Assembly (NCBI GenBank): GCA_951812615.1
Contig: CATOSU010000003.1
Span: forward strand, 186,001-250,000
DNA length: 64,000 nucleotides
Direction: 5' to 3'
Source of the DNA: an uncultured Paracoccaceae bacterium
Lineage (GTDB): Bacteria; Pseudomonadota; Alphaproteobacteria; Rhodobacterales; Rhodobacteraceae
Shown in pieces: positions 63,006 to 64,000 of the stretch. Both the position numbers and the translations under genes were made by a program. The notes under the pieces are model-generated. The model was not told where the DNA came from. It was given only the letters and a program-made list of their open reading frames with translations, and searched no databases. The number at the start of each line of letters is the position of its first letter. Position 1 is the stretch's first letter.

Positions 63006-64000
63006 CTACCGGGTCAGGTCGTGAAAGTTCTCTAAGGCGGCATCCGCGAATTCAGGTGTGTTCAGGTTGTGCGGGACCCGTCGCAGGCGGCTCTTGTCCG
63101 CGACCCCCCGCTCCAGCGCATCGAACAGCGCGGCCGTGGCATCCGGATCGAAAAAAGGCTGGCCCGGTGCGTCGATGGCGCTGACGCCACCTTCGGGAAG
63201 GAGGAACCGCACCGGGCCAGTCATGGCGTTGAGCCGATCTGCAATCCACGTACCGAAGCCTGTGTTTTCGTCCGGCGTCGTGCGCATCAGGGTGACTTGC
63301 GGGTTATGGATGTGAAACAGCCGGTCGCGGAACTGTTCGGGCACAGTGTCCACCGCGCCGAAATTGACCATGTCCAGGGCCCCGACCGAGCCGACATAGG
63401 GCACGCCGGTCCGGATTACGGCGCCCATTCGGTCTTCGGTGGCCTGGAAGACGCCGCCAACCTGCATGTCGGCGATCTCGGTGGTGGTCAGGTCAATCAC
63501 CGCGTTGATCAGGCCGCTGTCCACCAGCTTTTCCATCGATTGCCCGCCGGTGCCGGTGGCATGAAAGACCAGCGGATCATGCGTTGCGGCCAGGGCATCG
63601 GCAATATGGCTGACACAGGTGGTGGTCACCCCGAACATGGTGAGACCAACGGCCGGTTTGTCCTGACCCTCGGGGAGGTGTGCTGCGTCCCGCATCATCC
63701 CGGCCAGCGCGTGCGCGGCGTTGCCCAGCACCCGCCGTGAAATGCGGTTCAGCCCCTGCACGTCGGTTACCGAGTACATCATGGCGATGTCCGACGGGCC
63801 GACATAGGGCGCGACATTGCCGCTGGCGACGGTTGAAGCCAGCACCTTGGGCGTGCCAACCGGCAGGCTGCGCATGGCAGGCGCAACAAGAGCAGTGCCA
63901 CCCGATCCGCCGGCGCCGATCATGCCGCCGATCCATCCGGCCTCGGCCACATAAAGCCGGAACGCCTCGGCCATGGCGGCAACGGCGGCGCCCCGGTCGG
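63006..64000 (-). CDS. UPF0261 / Tm-1-like ATP-binding protein, 5' end outside the window
   Basis: The minus-strand frame is open from base 64000 to the stop at 63006; at least 331 residues are encoded and the start lies beyond the right edge. Visible features are the [12 protein letters not shown] loop, a Gly-Thr-Gly-Gly-Gln-Ser-Met-Glu motif and the final Leu-x-Leu-x-x-Asn-x-Asn-Thr-Pro-like stretch, as in UPF0261 proteins of Rhodobacterales. The related plant Tm-1 protein blocks a viral replicase; the bacterial role is not known. The cupin gene follows. Confidence 0.87.
   Translation of the reverse strand, partial: DRGAAVAAMAEAFRLYVAEAGWIGGMIGAGGSGGTALVAPAMRSLPVGTPKVLASTVASGNVAPYVGPSDIAMMYSVTDVQGLNRISRRVLGNAAHALAGMMRDAAHLPEGQDKPAVGLTMFGVTTTCVSHIADALAATHDPLVFHATGTGGQSMEKLVDSGLINAVIDLTTTEIADMQVGGVFQATEDRMGAVIRTGVPYVGSVGALDMVNFGAVDTVPEQFRDRLFHIHNPQVTLMRTTPDENTGFGTWIADRLNAMTGPVRFLLPEGGVSAIDAPGQPFFDPDATAALFDALERGVADKSRLRRVPHNLNTPEFADAALENFHDLTR

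Overview
The window looks like chromosomal DNA of an alphaproteobacterium of the Rhodobacterales (Roseobacter/Paracoccaceae type). The reasons are high GC coding sequence, the cluster coxB-ctaB-(54-aa membrane protein)-ctaG-coxC-SURF1-thrC-M16 peptidase, a tad/cpa pilus locus in the alphaproteobacterial gene order, a ligase-associated Lhr/PdeM pair, and several copies of a GTATTTNNNCAAAGATGAAG intergenic repeat that I associate with this group. No rRNA, tRNA, CRISPR array, prophage or conjugative gene was found. Genus and species cannot be read from the window.

Layout. 1-3.4 kb: intergenic repeats, a VIT1/CCC1-type transporter, and a Tat-exported metallo-beta-lactamase-fold gene split by an IS256-family element with a 9-bp target duplication; the transposase is itself frameshifted. 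3.5-16.8 kb: housekeeping and small conserved genes (gltX, a ThDP enzyme, a GGCT-like protein, a zincin, nadE, a 19-unit MORN protein, pdeM, lhr, a 3-hydroxyisobutyrate-dehydrogenase-like enzyme). 16.8-29.3 kb: a minus-strand Flp/Tad pilus locus, read in order flp, flp, flp, cpaB, cpaC, OmpA lipoprotein, cpaE, cpaF, tadB, tadC, tadD, TPR lipoprotein, cpaA, AAA ATPase. Two flp copies encode identical proteins, and no tadE/tadF/tadG is present. 29.7-39 kb: lytic transglycosylase, succinyl-CoA:3-ketoacid CoA-transferase A/B, topA, dprA, an MFS transporter, tldD.

39.2-46.7 kb: cytochrome aa3 oxidase subunits II and III with heme O synthase, the Cu chaperone CtaG and SURF1, followed without a break by threonine synthase, an M16 peptidase and a GNAT acetyltransferase. 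46.8-54 kb: an MBL-fold protein, a GlcD-type FAD dehydrogenase, apt, a divergent pair of a ribbon-helix-helix protein and a 43-residue protein around strong dyads, a LysE exporter, a DUF2269/SDR-DoxX pair, and MTA phosphorylase. 54-64 kb: a SulP transporter interrupted by one in-frame TGA, flavin reductase, GNAT, EcsC, NUDIX, DUF1178, SDR, aspartokinase, a HlyD-type protein, a cupin, and a UPF0261 gene that runs off the right edge.

The most interesting non-genic signal is a structured intergenic element. Two copies, just after the VIT1-like gene (184-296, minus) and the GlcD-type gene (49104-49215, plus), carry four hairpins in the same order whose stems differ in sequence but still pair, and both end in the same 20-mer. 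Shorter one-hairpin versions sit at 119-170 and 31944-31988. Other leads are the flp duplication that differs only at silent sites, the ribbon-helix-helix operator region, and three different states of gene decay (IS insertion, frameshift, nonsense codon).
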